Assembly: GCA_047602185.1 (NCBI GenBank)
Contig: JASGHY010000001.1
Coordinates: forward strand, 4,402,001-4,466,000
From: PMP191F sp047602185
GTDB taxonomy: Bacteria > Bacteroidota > Bacteroidia > Chitinophagales > Chitinophagaceae
Reading direction: 5' to 3'
Length of the DNA: 64,000 nucleotides
Part shown: one piece after another, positions 25,966 through 34,831 of the stretch
Numbering within the stretch: the stretch's first letter is position 1
Layout: every line of letters begins with the position of its first letter
Position numbers and translations under genes: made by a program
Notes under the pieces: model-generated
The model's database searches: none
Seen by the model: only the letters and a program-made list of their open reading frames with translations
Told to the model about the DNA's origin: nothing

Positions 25966-26214
25966 ATGCATGTTTACCAGTTAAGAAACTATGAGGTTAT
26001 GGTTCGGGAAGAACATTATGCTGAAGCTCAACATCTGTTACAATACGAACAGTGGTGTCATAATCTGCTCACCCAATACGCCCTTTGTCACTCCGGTGCC
26101 CTTGAAATAGCCCGGATTGTTAAAGGAAAACTGGAGCAACGCCCTAAAGAGTTGCTACGGATGCTGGATGCAGATGAAATTCCTCCATTTAATTTTATAC
26201 TGAGTAAGAATTAG
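25966..26214 (+). CDS. Small protein of unknown function
   Basis: I use the ATG at 25966 (82 residues, MHVYQLRNYEVMV) rather than an upstream in-frame TTG at 25954. The protein is mostly helical and charged, has no signal peptide or membrane segment, and contains two Cys and several His. I do not recognise a family. It lies alone between the candidate origin region and pheT. Codon use looks like that of its neighbours, so it is likely a real gene, but this is not certain. Confidence 0.55.
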   Translation: MHVYQLRNYEVMVREEHYAEAQHLLQYEQWCHNLLTQYALCHSGALEIARIVKGKLEQRPKELLRMLDADEIPPFNFILSKN

Positions 26215-26353
26215 AACAGCTATTTTATTGTAAATAAACCCAGGTACCGGTATCTCCCCCTTCTCTCCGGTTATTCATACTATTCCGCCATTGGCAAACT
26301 GCTGGTGGCAGGCGAACCATTCCATATTTCCCTCAACAGTTCACCCAATCCGT

Positions 26354-26362
26354 TATCTTTGC
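26354..26362 (+). promoter_or_regulatory. TATCTTTGC promoter motif for pheT
   Basis: This is an exact TAnnTTTGC element 97 bases before the pheT ATG. It leaves a leader of about 90 bases, the second longest among the promoters listed here after none but rny-like lengths. Confidence 0.55.
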
Positions 26363-26459
26363 GGTGCTTTATGAAAGCGAAAGATCATTGGTAATGGGAG
26401 CTTAAAATGCTGCCACCAACCCCGGGATCTTAACCTGAAACATAAATTATACCCGATAA

Positions 26460-28886
26460 ATGACGATTTCTTATAACTGGCTGCAAGAATACCTGCCGGT
26501 GACTATCGAGCCCGAAAGACTGAGTAAAATATTGACCGCCGTTGGCCTTGAAGTAGAGAGCCTTGAAAAATATGAGAGCTTTAAAGGCGGATTGAAGGGA
26601 TTGGTAATTGGCGAAGTACTTACTTGCGAAAAACATCCTAACGCTGATAAATTATCTGTTACCACAGTTTCTGTTGGTAGCGGCGATCCTTTACAGATCG
26701 TATGCGGTGCGCCTAATGTAGCTGCCGGTCAAAAAGTGGTGGTAGCACCTGTTGGCGCTACTATCTACCCTAAAAATGGTGAACCCATTACCATGAAGGT
26801 GGCTAAAATACGCAGCGTAGAAAGCTATGGTATGATCTGCGCTGAAGATGAGATCGGTTTAAGCGATGATCACAATGGCATTATGGTATTGCCTGAATCA
26901 CTGAAACCCGGTTCTTCAGCAGCCAGCTATTTTAAACCTTATAATGACTGGGTTTTTGAAATAGGTCTTACTCCTAACCGCATGGATGCTATGAGCCACC
27001 TGGGCGTAGCACGTGATGTATGCGCTTACCTTACACATCACGATAAAAAGGATTACAAGGTTAAAAGTCCTTTCAATAATAATTTCAAAACAGACAGCAA
27101 CAGCATGCCGGTGGCAGTTACCATCGAAAATGCAACTGCCTGCCAGCGATACAGTGGTGTTACTATCAACGATGTTACAGTAAAGGAATCTCCCCAATGG
27201 CTGCAGGATAAACTGCGTTCCATTGGCCTGCGCCCTATCAACAACATTGTAGATATTACCAATTTCATTCTGCACGAAACAGGTCAGCCTTTACATGCAT
27301 TTGATTATGATGCGGTAAAAGGCCATAAAATAATAGTGAAAAATCTGCCGGAGGGCACGCCTTTCATTACGCTGGATCAGAAGGAAAGAAAGCTGAATGC
27401 TGCCGACCTCATGATCTGCAATGCTGAAGAAGGCATGTGTATTGCCGGCGTATTCGGCGGCTTACGCAGTGGCGTTCAGGGTGGCACCAAAGCCATTTTC
27501 CTGGAAAGCGCCTGGTTCAATCCTATTGACATCCGCAAAACATCTTTCCGCCATGGACTGCGTACTGATGCTGCTACCCGTTTTGAAAAGAATGTAGACA
27601 TCAGCAACACGGTAAATGTGCTGAAAAGAGCTGCTATGATGATCAAGGAACTGGCTGGCGGCACCATTGCTTCAGACATTGTTGACATCTACCCGCTGCC
27701 TGCGGAAAAAGCGCAGATCCAGTTGAAATTCCACTTCCTGCGTAAGCTGAGTGGTAAGAACTATCATTTCGATACTGTTCGTAAGATCCTTACCAGCCTC
27801 GGGTTTGAGATCGTGCGCGAAGGTATGGACGACCTTTGGGTAGCCGCCCCGCACAGCAAGCCCGATGTTACCTTGCCTGCCGATGTAGTGGAAGAGATCA
27901 TGCGTATTGATGGACTGGATAACATTGAGATCCCTTCGAACATTACTATTGCACCTTCTATTGAAACCAACGGTTTTAAATATACCTACCAGGAAAAGAT
28001 CGCTAACTATCTTGCTGCACAGGGCTTCAATGAGTTGTTTACCAACTCCATTACCAACGCAGCCTGGTTTGATGAAGAAGAGCTGGCCTCAGCCGTTAAA
28101 CTGCTGAATAACCTCAGTGCCGAGCACAATATTATGCGCCCCTCCATGCTGCACACCGGCCTGGAAGCAGTGGCTTATAACCTAAACAGGAAGAACAGCA
28201 ACCTGCGCTTTTTTGAGTTTGGTAAAACATACAGTACTTCCGGCTCCGGACAGTACAGCGAGCACGTACACCTCTGCCTGTATGTTACCGGCAACCTGGG
28301 CGAAGACCTGTGGAAAGGGAAAAGTACCGCTGCTGATCTGTACTATATTAAAGGTATCGTTGCCGCTATTCAACAGCTTACGGGTATTACCGATGCTGTA
28401 TGGAATGTGAGCAACAGCCATAGTTTGGCCAATAGTTTGCAATTAACCGCAAACAACGAAGTAGTTGCTGAACTGGGTGCAGTACAGGCGCACGAACTGA
28501 AACGCTTCGATATCAAACAGCCGGTTTACTTTGCCGACCTGGATTGGGAAGCTATACTGAAACAGGTCTCTAAAGTGGTATTGAAAGTAAAAGAACTGCC
28601 ACGCCAGTTACCTGTAAAGCGCGACCTGTCAATGGTGGTTTCTTCTGCCCTGCCTTATGGCGAAGTAGAAAAAGCAGTGAAAAAAGCCAAAACAGGCAAG
28701 CTCCAGTCGGTTCAGCTATTCGATATTTTTGAAAGCGACAAGCTGGGCGCCGGTAAAAAATCACTGGCAGTGACCTTTACATTCCTTGATGCTGAAAAAA
28801 CACTGACTGATAAAGAGATTGATGGTATGATGGACAAGATCATGTCGTCACTTGAAAAAGAAGTGCAGGCCGAGATCAGGAAGTAA
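26460..28886 (+). CDS. pheT: Phenylalanine-tRNA ligase beta subunit
   Basis: This 808-residue protein is full length for bacterial PheT. In order: an EMAP/tRNA-binding domain (about 40-150, GEVLTCEKHPNADKL and QIVCGAPNVAAGQKVVVA), the B3/B4 editing domain (about 210-390, RPINNIVDITNFI and ATRFEKNVD), B5 (about 405-475), the catalytic-like core, and a C-terminal FDX-ACB domain (about 715-808, LPRQLPVKRDLSMVV) that binds the tRNA anticodon. With PheS, not in this window, it charges tRNA-Phe. A coiled-coil gene and zapA follow, an order common in Bacteroidota. Confidence 0.97.
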   Translation: MTISYNWLQEYLPVTIEPERLSKILTAVGLEVESLEKYESFKGGLKGLVIGEVLTCEKHPNADKLSVTTVSVGSGDPLQIVCGAPNVAAGQKVVVAPVGATIYPKNGEPITMKVAKIRSVESYGMICAEDEIGLSDDHNGIMVLPESLKPGSSAASYFKPYNDWVFEIGLTPNRMDAMSHLGVARDVCAYLTHHDKKDYKVKSPFNNNFKTDSNSMPVAVTIENATACQRYSGVTINDVTVKESPQWLQDKLRSIGLRPINNIVDITNFILHETGQPLHAFDYDAVKGHKIIVKNLPEGTPFITLDQKERKLNAADLMICNAEEGMCIAGVFGGLRSGVQGGTKAIFLESAWFNPIDIRKTSFRHGLRTDAATRFEKNVDISNTVNVLKRAAMMIKELAGGTIASDIVDIYPLPAEKAQIQLKFHFLRKLSGKNYHFDTVRKILTSLGFEIVREGMDDLWVAAPHSKPDVTLPADVVEEIMRIDGLDNIEIPSNITIAPSIETNGFKYTYQEKIANYLAAQGFNELFTNSITNAAWFDEEELASAVKLLNNLSAEHNIMRPSMLHTGLEAVAYNLNRKNSNLRFFEFGKTYSTSGSGQYSEHVHLCLYVTGNLGEDLWKGKSTAADLYYIKGIVAAIQQLTGITDAVWNVSNSHSLANSLQLTANNEVVAELGAVQAHELKRFDIKQPVYFADLDWEAILKQVSKVVLKVKELPRQLPVKRDLSMVVSSALPYGEVEKAVKKAKTGKLQSVQLFDIFESDKLGAGKKSLAVTFTFLDAEKTLTDKEIDGMMDKIMSSLEKEVQAEIRK

Positions 28887-28953
28887 CCAATACATTTACT
28901 AAGCATAACTTAGAACCCCCAACTTTACACCCGCAATTGTAAACGGGATACCT

Positions 28954-29247
28954 ATGTCGCAGGCGGAACAAACATGGAAACGGGTCAATGATAAACTGCA
29001 GCAGGTGTTGCAGCAATACCAGCTATTGCAAAAAGAGCATGAACAACTCAGTAAGGAACTGGCTGCCTTGCAGGAAAAAGAAGAGTCACAGCGCCACAAG
29101 ATTGAGGAGTTGGCATTGAAAGTAACTGCATTGCAAACAGCTACCGGGCAACTTGACGACGCCGAGAAGAAAGATTTGGACAAACGACTGGCTCAATACG
29201 TCCGGGAAATAGACCGGTGTATTGCAATGTTAAGCGGCAGTGAGTAA
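28954..29247 (+). CDS. Small coiled-coil protein next to zapA
   Basis: This 97-residue protein is almost entirely a Gln/Glu/Leu-rich coiled coil (about residues 10-65: QYQLLQKEHEQLSKELAAL), with no signal or membrane segment and a short acidic tail. It starts 68 bases after pheT, and zapA lies 416 bases downstream on the same strand. Its size, coiled-coil make-up and position suggest a cytoplasmic partner of the division ring, like the ZapB-type proteins, but no family identity can be shown. Confidence 0.7.
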   Translation: MSQAEQTWKRVNDKLQQVLQQYQLLQKEHEQLSKELAALQEKEESQRHKIEELALKVTALQTATGQLDDAEKKDLDKRLAQYVREIDRCIAMLSGSE

Positions 29248-29256
29248 AATGGTAAT

Positions 29257-29547
29257 TCAGATTCGTTTTACCAGGCGCATTTTCATTTCGTCTTCGCCTT
29301 GTGACAGTTCGAGCGTGTAAACACCGTAGGGCAAATCGTTGAGGCCTTTCCAGGTAAGCGTTTTATCACCTTGAGGAACACTGGTTTCTAAACGGCTGCA
29401 TTCGCATCCTCTTTCATCACGCAGAATGGCTTTCAGGCTGGATCTTAAAGGTGCTACTAATTCGAGAGTCAGGGCGTCAATAAAGACGGGTGACTTGATT
29501 TTAGCAAACATGTTCATTGTTTGGTTTTGGTTTGGTACAGTAATCAT
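29257..29547 (-). CDS. Stand-alone T9SS C-terminal-domain-like protein
   Basis: This protein has up to 96 residues; starts at ATG 29547 or at Met codons 11 and 13 are all possible. Apart from a short N-terminal lead, the whole protein looks like a type A T9SS sorting domain: SPVFIDALTLEL where NPF...L is expected, then LKAILRDERG, DKTLTWKGLNDLPYGVYTLEL and a terminal MRLVKRI. It has no signal peptide and no cargo domain, which is odd for a sorting tag that works only on exported proteins. It lies on the opposite strand between two division-related genes. The function is unknown. Confidence 0.6.
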   Translation of the reverse strand: MITVPNQNQTMNMFAKIKSPVFIDALTLELVAPLRSSLKAILRDERGCECSRLETSVPQGDKTLTWKGLNDLPYGVYTLELSQGEDEMKMRLVKRI

Positions 29548-29662
29548 AGAATATTTTCTTTTTGTTCCGTATCCGTCGATGCCCGTTTCGAAATAGTGTC
29601 CAGAGGTACCCTGTGAATTAGGTGTGGATAAATTTATAACAAGCTTTTCAAATTAGCAAGCA

Positions 29663-29956
29663 ATGGACCAATTAATTCCTGTAAATATTGTAATAGGCGA
29701 CAGAAGCTATCGCATTCGCATTGCCCCGGCTGATGAAGAGATAGTGAGGAAGACCCTGAAATTGATAAATGACAAGATCATTGAGTTCAAAACGCAGTTT
29801 GCCGGTAAGGATATGCAGGATTATATCTCCATGGTAGTACTATGGTATGCCACACAGCAAAAAGCGGCAGGTGCTAACCAGCCGCTTCTTGACGCAGAAG
29901 CCGAAGAGCATCTGCTTGCATTCGAAAAAGTTCTCGATAAAATACTACAGGGGTAG
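29663..29956 (+). CDS. zapA: Cell division protein ZapA
   Basis: This 97-residue protein has the ZapA N-terminal beta-strand region (IPVNIVIGDRSYRIRI), EEIVRKTLKLINDKI, and a C-terminal helix for dimerisation. ZapA binds FtsZ and bundles its filaments at the division site in the cytoplasm. The gene ends one base before the convergent gene at 29957. The coiled-coil gene upstream and rny downstream fit the usual pheT-zapA-rny neighbourhood. Confidence 0.9.
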   Translation: MDQLIPVNIVIGDRSYRIRIAPADEEIVRKTLKLINDKIIEFKTQFAGKDMQDYISMVVLWYATQQKAAGANQPLLDAEAEEHLLAFEKVLDKILQG

Positions 29957-30820
29957 TTATTTATTACCTACCGTTTCGCCCATGGTCATCTTCATGGTAA
30001 ACGGCACTGACTGGCCCATAATTTCCATTGTACCGGTTCCGTCCATGATCATGGAGCGTTTTTTTACGATACCGGTTGCTACTTCTACCTGCATCTCACC
30101 GGTCATTTTACCTTTCATGTCCATGTTGATGGTCATGCCCTGCGCCTCAGTTTCGCCTTTACGGGTCAAAGTACCATCCAGGGCTACAGTAGCAGTAGTA
30201 CCATCAATAGTCACTACTTTATAGTTGCTTACCTGTTTGCTGTCCTTATCGCTGGTTGAATCTACCCAGGTATCGCCCACTTTCAGGGTTTTGTCAGGCA
30301 CCGGTGCAATCACTTCAAAAGTGCCACCTATCTTGTTCTGGGCAGCATTAAGCCCATTGATCATACCGCCGGCCATGCCCGCCATTTTCTCTTCCACGTT
30401 ATCGGTAGTGGTGGTATCGTCGGTAGCAGTAATGAATCCTTTTTTGTCGATGGAGAAGTTGGTCGTTTTATTGACACCACTTTTCAGGGCTTTACCCAGC
30501 TCACTGTTCTCATCACCGGGTTTGTCAGAATCATAGCTCATATTCTGGCCCATTGCCCCGGTATTGGAGATAATATGTTTTACCGTAGTAGCAACATCAT
30601 AGCCTTTGTCCGAAACCTTTTTAACTGCTACCAGTGAGGTAATGTTATTGTCGCTGGAAACATCTATGGTCTGTCCCATCATTTCCATTCCAAAGTTAAT
30701 CTTCATAGTAGCCACTTTCTCCAGTTGCTGGTTGCTGGTAAGAACGGCTTTACGGGTAAGGGACTGCGCCATCGTCATTCCTGAACAGAACAACAGGCCG
30801 ATAAATGCAATACGTTTCAT
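29957..30820 (-). CDS. Exported protein, DUF6263-like
   Basis: This 287-residue protein has a signal peptide (MKRIAFIGLLFCSGMTMAQ). The mature part is Thr/Lys/Met-rich beta structure with repeated phrases such as KVGDTWVDST and TINMDMKGKMTGEMQVEVATG, as in the DUF6263 family of periplasmic or secreted Bacteroidota proteins. Function is not known. Its stop is adjacent to the zapA stop (tail to tail). It has its own start region and lies downstream of a TlpA-like gene on the same strand, separated from it by a terminator. Confidence 0.65.
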   Translation of the reverse strand: MKRIAFIGLLFCSGMTMAQSLTRKAVLTSNQQLEKVATMKINFGMEMMGQTIDVSSDNNITSLVAVKKVSDKGYDVATTVKHIISNTGAMGQNMSYDSDKPGDENSELGKALKSGVNKTTNFSIDKKGFITATDDTTTTDNVEEKMAGMAGGMINGLNAAQNKIGGTFEVIAPVPDKTLKVGDTWVDSTSDKDSKQVSNYKVVTIDGTTATVALDGTLTRKGETEAQGMTINMDMKGKMTGEMQVEVATGIVKKRSMIMDGTGTMEIMGQSVPFTMKMTMGETVGNK

Positions 30821-30903
30821 TGTATAGTTTGATGATTTATTGAATCAGTTGGCAATGCAGCACAAAAATTACGGGTGCAAAATACATTATTAGCAATGTC
30901 CAT

Positions 30904-30940
30904 ATAATAAAAAAGCTCCGTACGGAGCCTTTTTATTATA
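30904..30940 (-). terminator. Terminator of the TlpA-like gene
   Basis: On the minus strand GGCTCCG and CGGAGC pair around TA, flanked by A- and T-tracts. It lies 16 bases after the stop at 30956 and could act on both strands. Confidence 0.8.
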
Positions 30941-30955
30941 TATGGTAATAGCTTA

Positions 30956-32104
30956 TTAATTGGTAGCACCTAATGCCTCTGCCAGTTTTTTATCCAGCTC
31001 TTCACCACGCAGGCTTCTGCCAATGATCTTTCCCTGCGGATCCAGTAACAGGTTGAAAGGAATACCGCGTACATCGTATTGTAATGCTACTGCGTTTTTC
31101 CAGTATTTCAGATCTGATACATGCGTCCAGGTAAGACCATCTTTGTGAATTGCTTCCAGCCATTTGTCTTTGGCATTGGGCTGATCAAGTGATACACCGA
31201 GGATGTCAAAACCTTTACCTTTATACTTGTTGTATGCTTTTACCACGTTGGGGTTTTCTGCACGGCAGGGGCCACACCAGCTTGCCCAGAAATCAACCAG
31301 CACATATTTGCCTTTGAAAGAAGACAGGCTCACAGGATTGCCCAAAGTATCGTTCTGGGTAAAATCCATTGCATACTGACCAATGCCTATTTTTTTAGCG
31401 ATCTCTATGCGGTTATGCAATTCTTTTGCAGCGGTGAGCTCGCGGGTAGTGGCAGGCAACAGGTTGTATACAGGCTCTACCTCGTCAGGCTTAATTTCAT
31501 AGCCTGCAAACTGGCCCAGCGCATACACTGCTACAGGTGAGCTTGCGTTTTTCTCAACATACTCTTTATAGGTCTTTTTGATATTGGCCTGGATAGCATC
31601 ATAGCGTGCACGGATCTCTTTCATTCCTTCTTCGCCTTTGCCGTTGGCAGCCGCTGCATCTTTATTCAACTGCGCCATCTGTTCGTTGAAAGGTTTCTGG
31701 AGCTCCTCCAATTTCTGGTAAGCTGTAAATGATTTGGAACCGCTTACGCTTATATTAGAGAAAGAGTCTACGTGTTTTATTTTAATGGTAGCGGGCTCTA
31801 TAAAGATCGTTTTGGTATTTTTTGCCAGCGATATGCTATAGTTTTTACCCCTTACCACGGTATCGGTCAGCAGGTACACCCTTGCAGATACAGGCTCTGT
31901 GAGTTTACCCGCAAAGCTGTATTTACCATCTTTTACTACCACACTGTCAACTTTTGAGTCGCCACTTACACGGTACGAAAGATATACTTTACTCACTGAA
32001 TAAGGCACTTTACTTACATCGCCCTGGATGGTAAAAGGTTTTTCCTGGGCCATGGCCATTCCGGCACTCAGTACACCAAGCAGCAGAAATCCTGTTTTCT
32101 TCAT
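30956..32104 (-). CDS. TlpA-like thiol:disulfide oxidoreductase (DUF4369 + redoxin)
   Basis: This 382-residue protein has a signal peptide (MKKTGFLLLGVLSAGMAMAQ). An N-terminal DUF4369-type beta domain (about 22-130) is followed by a helical middle region and a thioredoxin-fold domain from about 240 with the redox-active WASWCGPCRAENP and a cis-Pro in VRGIPFNLLLD. It should act in the periplasm, reducing or isomerising disulfides or feeding cytochrome maturation. It is monocistronic with a strong terminator. The exact partner is unknown. Confidence 0.9.
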   Translation of the reverse strand: MKKTGFLLLGVLSAGMAMAQEKPFTIQGDVSKVPYSVSKVYLSYRVSGDSKVDSVVVKDGKYSFAGKLTEPVSARVYLLTDTVVRGKNYSISLAKNTKTIFIEPATIKIKHVDSFSNISVSGSKSFTAYQKLEELQKPFNEQMAQLNKDAAAANGKGEEGMKEIRARYDAIQANIKKTYKEYVEKNASSPVAVYALGQFAGYEIKPDEVEPVYNLLPATTRELTAAKELHNRIEIAKKIGIGQYAMDFTQNDTLGNPVSLSSFKGKYVLVDFWASWCGPCRAENPNVVKAYNKYKGKGFDILGVSLDQPNAKDKWLEAIHKDGLTWTHVSDLKYWKNAVALQYDVRGIPFNLLLDPQGKIIGRSLRGEELDKKLAEALGATN

Positions 32105-32243
32105 AGTTCTTATTATAAAATTGGTTTACGTAAGAGCATTAAATGTACCGAAATGCGATCATCCATTTGTTACCGGCTATATAAATCAGGTGGTTTCCGG
32201 CCGCACAGCCTTACTGTTATTGGTTTCCAGAGCTGTTTTTCCG

Positions 32244-32252
32244 TATTTTCGC
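32244..32252 (+). promoter_or_regulatory. TATTTTCGC promoter motif for rny
   Basis: This one-base variant of TAnnTTTGC lies 83 bases before the rny ATG. Confidence 0.45.
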
Positions 32253-32335
32253 GTAATTGCATCCTGCTATGGCGTTTTTTTCATACATAGAGAGGGTAGT
32301 CAACATAACTGAACAATCAAAATTTGTAAGACACA

Positions 32336-33901
32336 ATGGATCAAAATATTGTTACCTATATAGTGGGTGGCGTGGCCCTGGTGGGTGGTATTGTAGGGGG
32401 CAAGTTCATTTTTGCCAAAAACACTCAACAACGAATTGACGAAGCCGACCAACAAGCTAAAAAGCTCCTTTCCGACGCTCAGGCACAGGCCGAAACCGTA
32501 AAACAACAGAAACAATTAGAAGCCAAGGAAAAATTTCTCCAGTTAAGAGCGGAACACGATAAAGAAGTACTGGAACGCAACCGCAAACTGGGCGAATCTG
32601 AAAACCGCGCCCGTCAGAAAGAACAGTCTGTTAACTCCAAACTGGAGCAACTGGAAAAGCAGGTTAAAGAAAATGATGCTATCAAAGACAACCTGAATCG
32701 CCAGATCGAAGTAGTAAGCCTGAAACGCACAGAACTGGAAAAACACCAGGAAGAGCATATCCGCCGCCTCGAAAAAATTGCCGGCCTTACTGCTGATGAA
32801 GCGAAAGCACAGCTGGTAGAAAGCCTTAAAAATGAGGCACATACACAGGCGCTGGCTTTACAGCAGGATATTATTGATGATGCCAAGCAAAAGGCTAATA
32901 AAGAAGCCCGCAAGATCATTATCCAGTCTATTCAGCGTACTGCGGCAGAGCAGGCTATTGAGAACTCTATCACCGTTTTCAACCTTGAAAGCGACGAAAT
33001 AAAAGGACAGATCATTGGTCGTGAAGGCCGTAACATCCGTGCTATTGAAGCCGCTACCGGTGTAGACCTGATTGTGGATGATACCCCTGAGGCCATCATC
33101 CTTTCTTCTTTTGACCCGTTGCGTCGTGAAATTGCTCGCTTAAGCCTGCAGCGCCTGGTGGCCGATGGCCGTATCCACCCTGCACGTATTGAGGAAGTGG
33201 TAGAAAAAACACGCCGCCAGATCGAAGAGCAGGTAATGGAGATCGGTGAGCGTACGGTAATTGAACTGGGTATTCATGGTCTGCACAAAGAGCTGGTGCG
33301 CATAGTAGGAAAAATGCGTTTCCGTTCTTCTTACGGTCAAAACCTGCTGATGCACAGCCGCGAGGTGGCCAACCTTTGCGCTATTATGGCATCAGAATTG
33401 GGTATGAACCCTAAACTGGCAAAAAGAGCCGGTCTATTGCACGATATTGGTAAGGTTCCTGATGAAGAAACAGAACTGAGCCACGCCCTGCTGGGAGCCA
33501 AACTGGCTGAGAAGTATGGAGAGAACCCTGCGGTAGTAAATGCTATCGGTGCTCACCACGATGAGATGGAAATGCAGTATGTAATTTCGCCCATCGTACA
33601 GGCTTGTGACGCCATCAGCGGTGCCCGCCCTGGCGCCCGCCGTGAAATTATGCAGCAATACCTGCAACGCATTAAAGACCTGGAAAACCTGGCTATGTCT
33701 TACCCCGGTGTAGAGAAAGCATATGCTATCCAGGCAGGTCGTGAATTGCGCGTAATTGTTGAGGCTGATAAGGTTACAGATAACGATTCTGATAAATTAT
33801 CGTTTGAAATAGCCCAGAAGATACAGACGGAAATGACCTTCCCCGGACAGATCAAAGTGACTGTGATCAGGGAAAAACGCGCTGTAAACGTAGCGAAGTA
33901 A
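32336..33901 (+). CDS. rny: Ribonuclease Y
   Basis: This 521-residue protein has an N-terminal membrane helix (IVTYIVGGVALVGGIVGG), a long coiled coil (about 30-200), a KH RNA-binding domain (about 210-270, IIGREGRNIRAIE) and an HD phosphodiesterase domain with LLHDIGKVPDE and GAHHDEM. RNase Y is a membrane-anchored endonuclease that starts mRNA decay. The architecture and length are typical. It follows zapA at a distance, as often in this phylum, and precedes rplS. Confidence 0.96.
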   Translation: MDQNIVTYIVGGVALVGGIVGGKFIFAKNTQQRIDEADQQAKKLLSDAQAQAETVKQQKQLEAKEKFLQLRAEHDKEVLERNRKLGESENRARQKEQSVNSKLEQLEKQVKENDAIKDNLNRQIEVVSLKRTELEKHQEEHIRRLEKIAGLTADEAKAQLVESLKNEAHTQALALQQDIIDDAKQKANKEARKIIIQSIQRTAAEQAIENSITVFNLESDEIKGQIIGREGRNIRAIEAATGVDLIVDDTPEAIILSSFDPLRREIARLSLQRLVADGRIHPARIEEVVEKTRRQIEEQVMEIGERTVIELGIHGLHKELVRIVGKMRFRSSYGQNLLMHSREVANLCAIMASELGMNPKLAKRAGLLHDIGKVPDEETELSHALLGAKLAEKYGENPAVVNAIGAHHDEMEMQYVISPIVQACDAISGARPGARREIMQQYLQRIKDLENLAMSYPGVEKAYAIQAGRELRVIVEADKVTDNDSDKLSFEIAQKIQTEMTFPGQIKVTVIREKRAVNVAK

Positions 33902-33943
33902 AAAAATATAGTAATAAAACCGGGATGGATAGGAAATTTTAGC

Positions 33944-33952
33944 TACCTTTGC
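33944..33952 (+). promoter_or_regulatory. TACCTTTGC promoter motif for rplS
   Basis: This is an exact TAnnTTTGC element 21 bases before the ATG at 33974. Confidence 0.7.
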
Positions 33953-33973
33953 CTCCCTTAAAATTTGAATGTC

Positions 33974-34336
33974 ATGAACGCAGCAGTTCAGTTTATACAC
34001 GAGCAGTTGACCACCACTAAAAAGTTCCCTAATTTTAAAGCAGGTGATAATATCACTGTTAACTATAAAATTATTGAAGGTGGTAAAGAGCGTATCCAGA
34101 GTTTCCGTGGAGATGTGATCAAGCGCCAGGGTACCGGCGGCACTGCCACTTTTACTGTACGCAAAATTTCAGACAGCATAGGTGTTGAAAGAACATTTCC
34201 TTTGTCTTCTCCCAACATCGATTCTATCGAGTTGAACAAGACAGGCCGTGTTCGTCGTGCAAAACTGTACTTCCAACGCCAGCGTAGTGGTAAAAGTGCA
34301 AGGATCAGGGAAAAACGCATGGCTATTACCAAATAA
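33974..34336 (+). CDS. rplS: 50S ribosomal protein L19
   Basis: I use the ATG at 33974 (120 residues, MNAAVQFIHEQ); a TTG nine bases upstream is in frame but unlikely. The protein matches L19 along its whole length, with FKAGDNITVNYKIIEG, RIQSFRGDVIKRQG, GVERTFPLSSPNIDSIEL and RRAKLYFQR. It sits at the interface of the 30S and 50S subunits. It has its own promoter motif and a strong terminator, so it is monocistronic here. Confidence 0.97.
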   Translation: MNAAVQFIHEQLTTTKKFPNFKAGDNITVNYKIIEGGKERIQSFRGDVIKRQGTGGTATFTVRKISDSIGVERTFPLSSPNIDSIELNKTGRVRRAKLYFQRQRSGKSARIREKRMAITK

Positions 34337-34370
34337 TCAGCGCAGTATATTTTACCAAGATATATCAGGT

Positions 34371-34406
34371 GAGGTTGCTTTCCGAAGCAGCCTCATTTTG
34401 TTTTTA
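34371..34406 (+). terminator. Terminator of rplS
   Basis: GAGGTTGCTT and AGCAGCCTC form a stem with a short loop followed by ATTTTGTTTTT. Confidence 0.8.
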
Positions 34407-34515
34407 ACAACGCTGATGCAACTCCGTCTATGGGTTTTTCGTTAACACATAGTAAAGGATAGTTTCAAAGTGCAATTTGCCGGTGGCGAACTTCGTTTTG
34501 CAATCTAAAAAGGCA

Positions 34516-34524
34516 TAATTTTGC
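34516..34524 (+). promoter_or_regulatory. TAATTTTGC promoter motif for tatA
   Basis: This is an exact TAnnTTTGC element 25 bases before the ATG at 34550. Confidence 0.65.
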
Positions 34525-34549
34525 TTCATAACACAGTAAATACTTGATC

Positions 34550-34768
34550 ATGTTACACAATACGTTAATGCTCTCTATGCCGGGTGGTACTGAATGGATC
34601 CTGATTGTGATTGCAGTGCTGGTATTATTCGGCGGTCGCAAAATTCCTGAATTCATGAGAGGCCTGGGTCGTGGTATCCGCGAGTTCAACGATGCTAAAA
34701 GCAACGTGAAAAAAGAGATTGAAGAAGGAATGAACGAAAAGGATCAGAAAGCATCCAATCCTCAGTAA
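34550..34768 (+). CDS. tatA: Sec-independent translocase subunit TatA/E
   Basis: I use the ATG at 34550 (72 residues). The short N-terminus is followed by GGTEWILIVIAVLVLFGGRKIPE, in which one membrane helix leads to the conserved FGG hinge, then an amphipathic helix (FMRGLGRGIREFNDA) and a charged tail. TatA oligomers form the pore of the twin-arginine pathway, which exports folded proteins. Two proteins in this window, the DUF1501 and DUF1800 products, carry RRDF-type leaders. tatC is not in the window. gatA follows 63 bases later. Confidence 0.93.
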   Translation: MLHNTLMLSMPGGTEWILIVIAVLVLFGGRKIPEFMRGLGRGIREFNDAKSNVKKEIEEGMNEKDQKASNPQ

Positions 34769-34831
34769 TAGCTGCTCATTTTCTTTAGCACTTTTCAAAC
34801 CGATTGTTCTCTCCAAAGCCGGTAACAGGGA

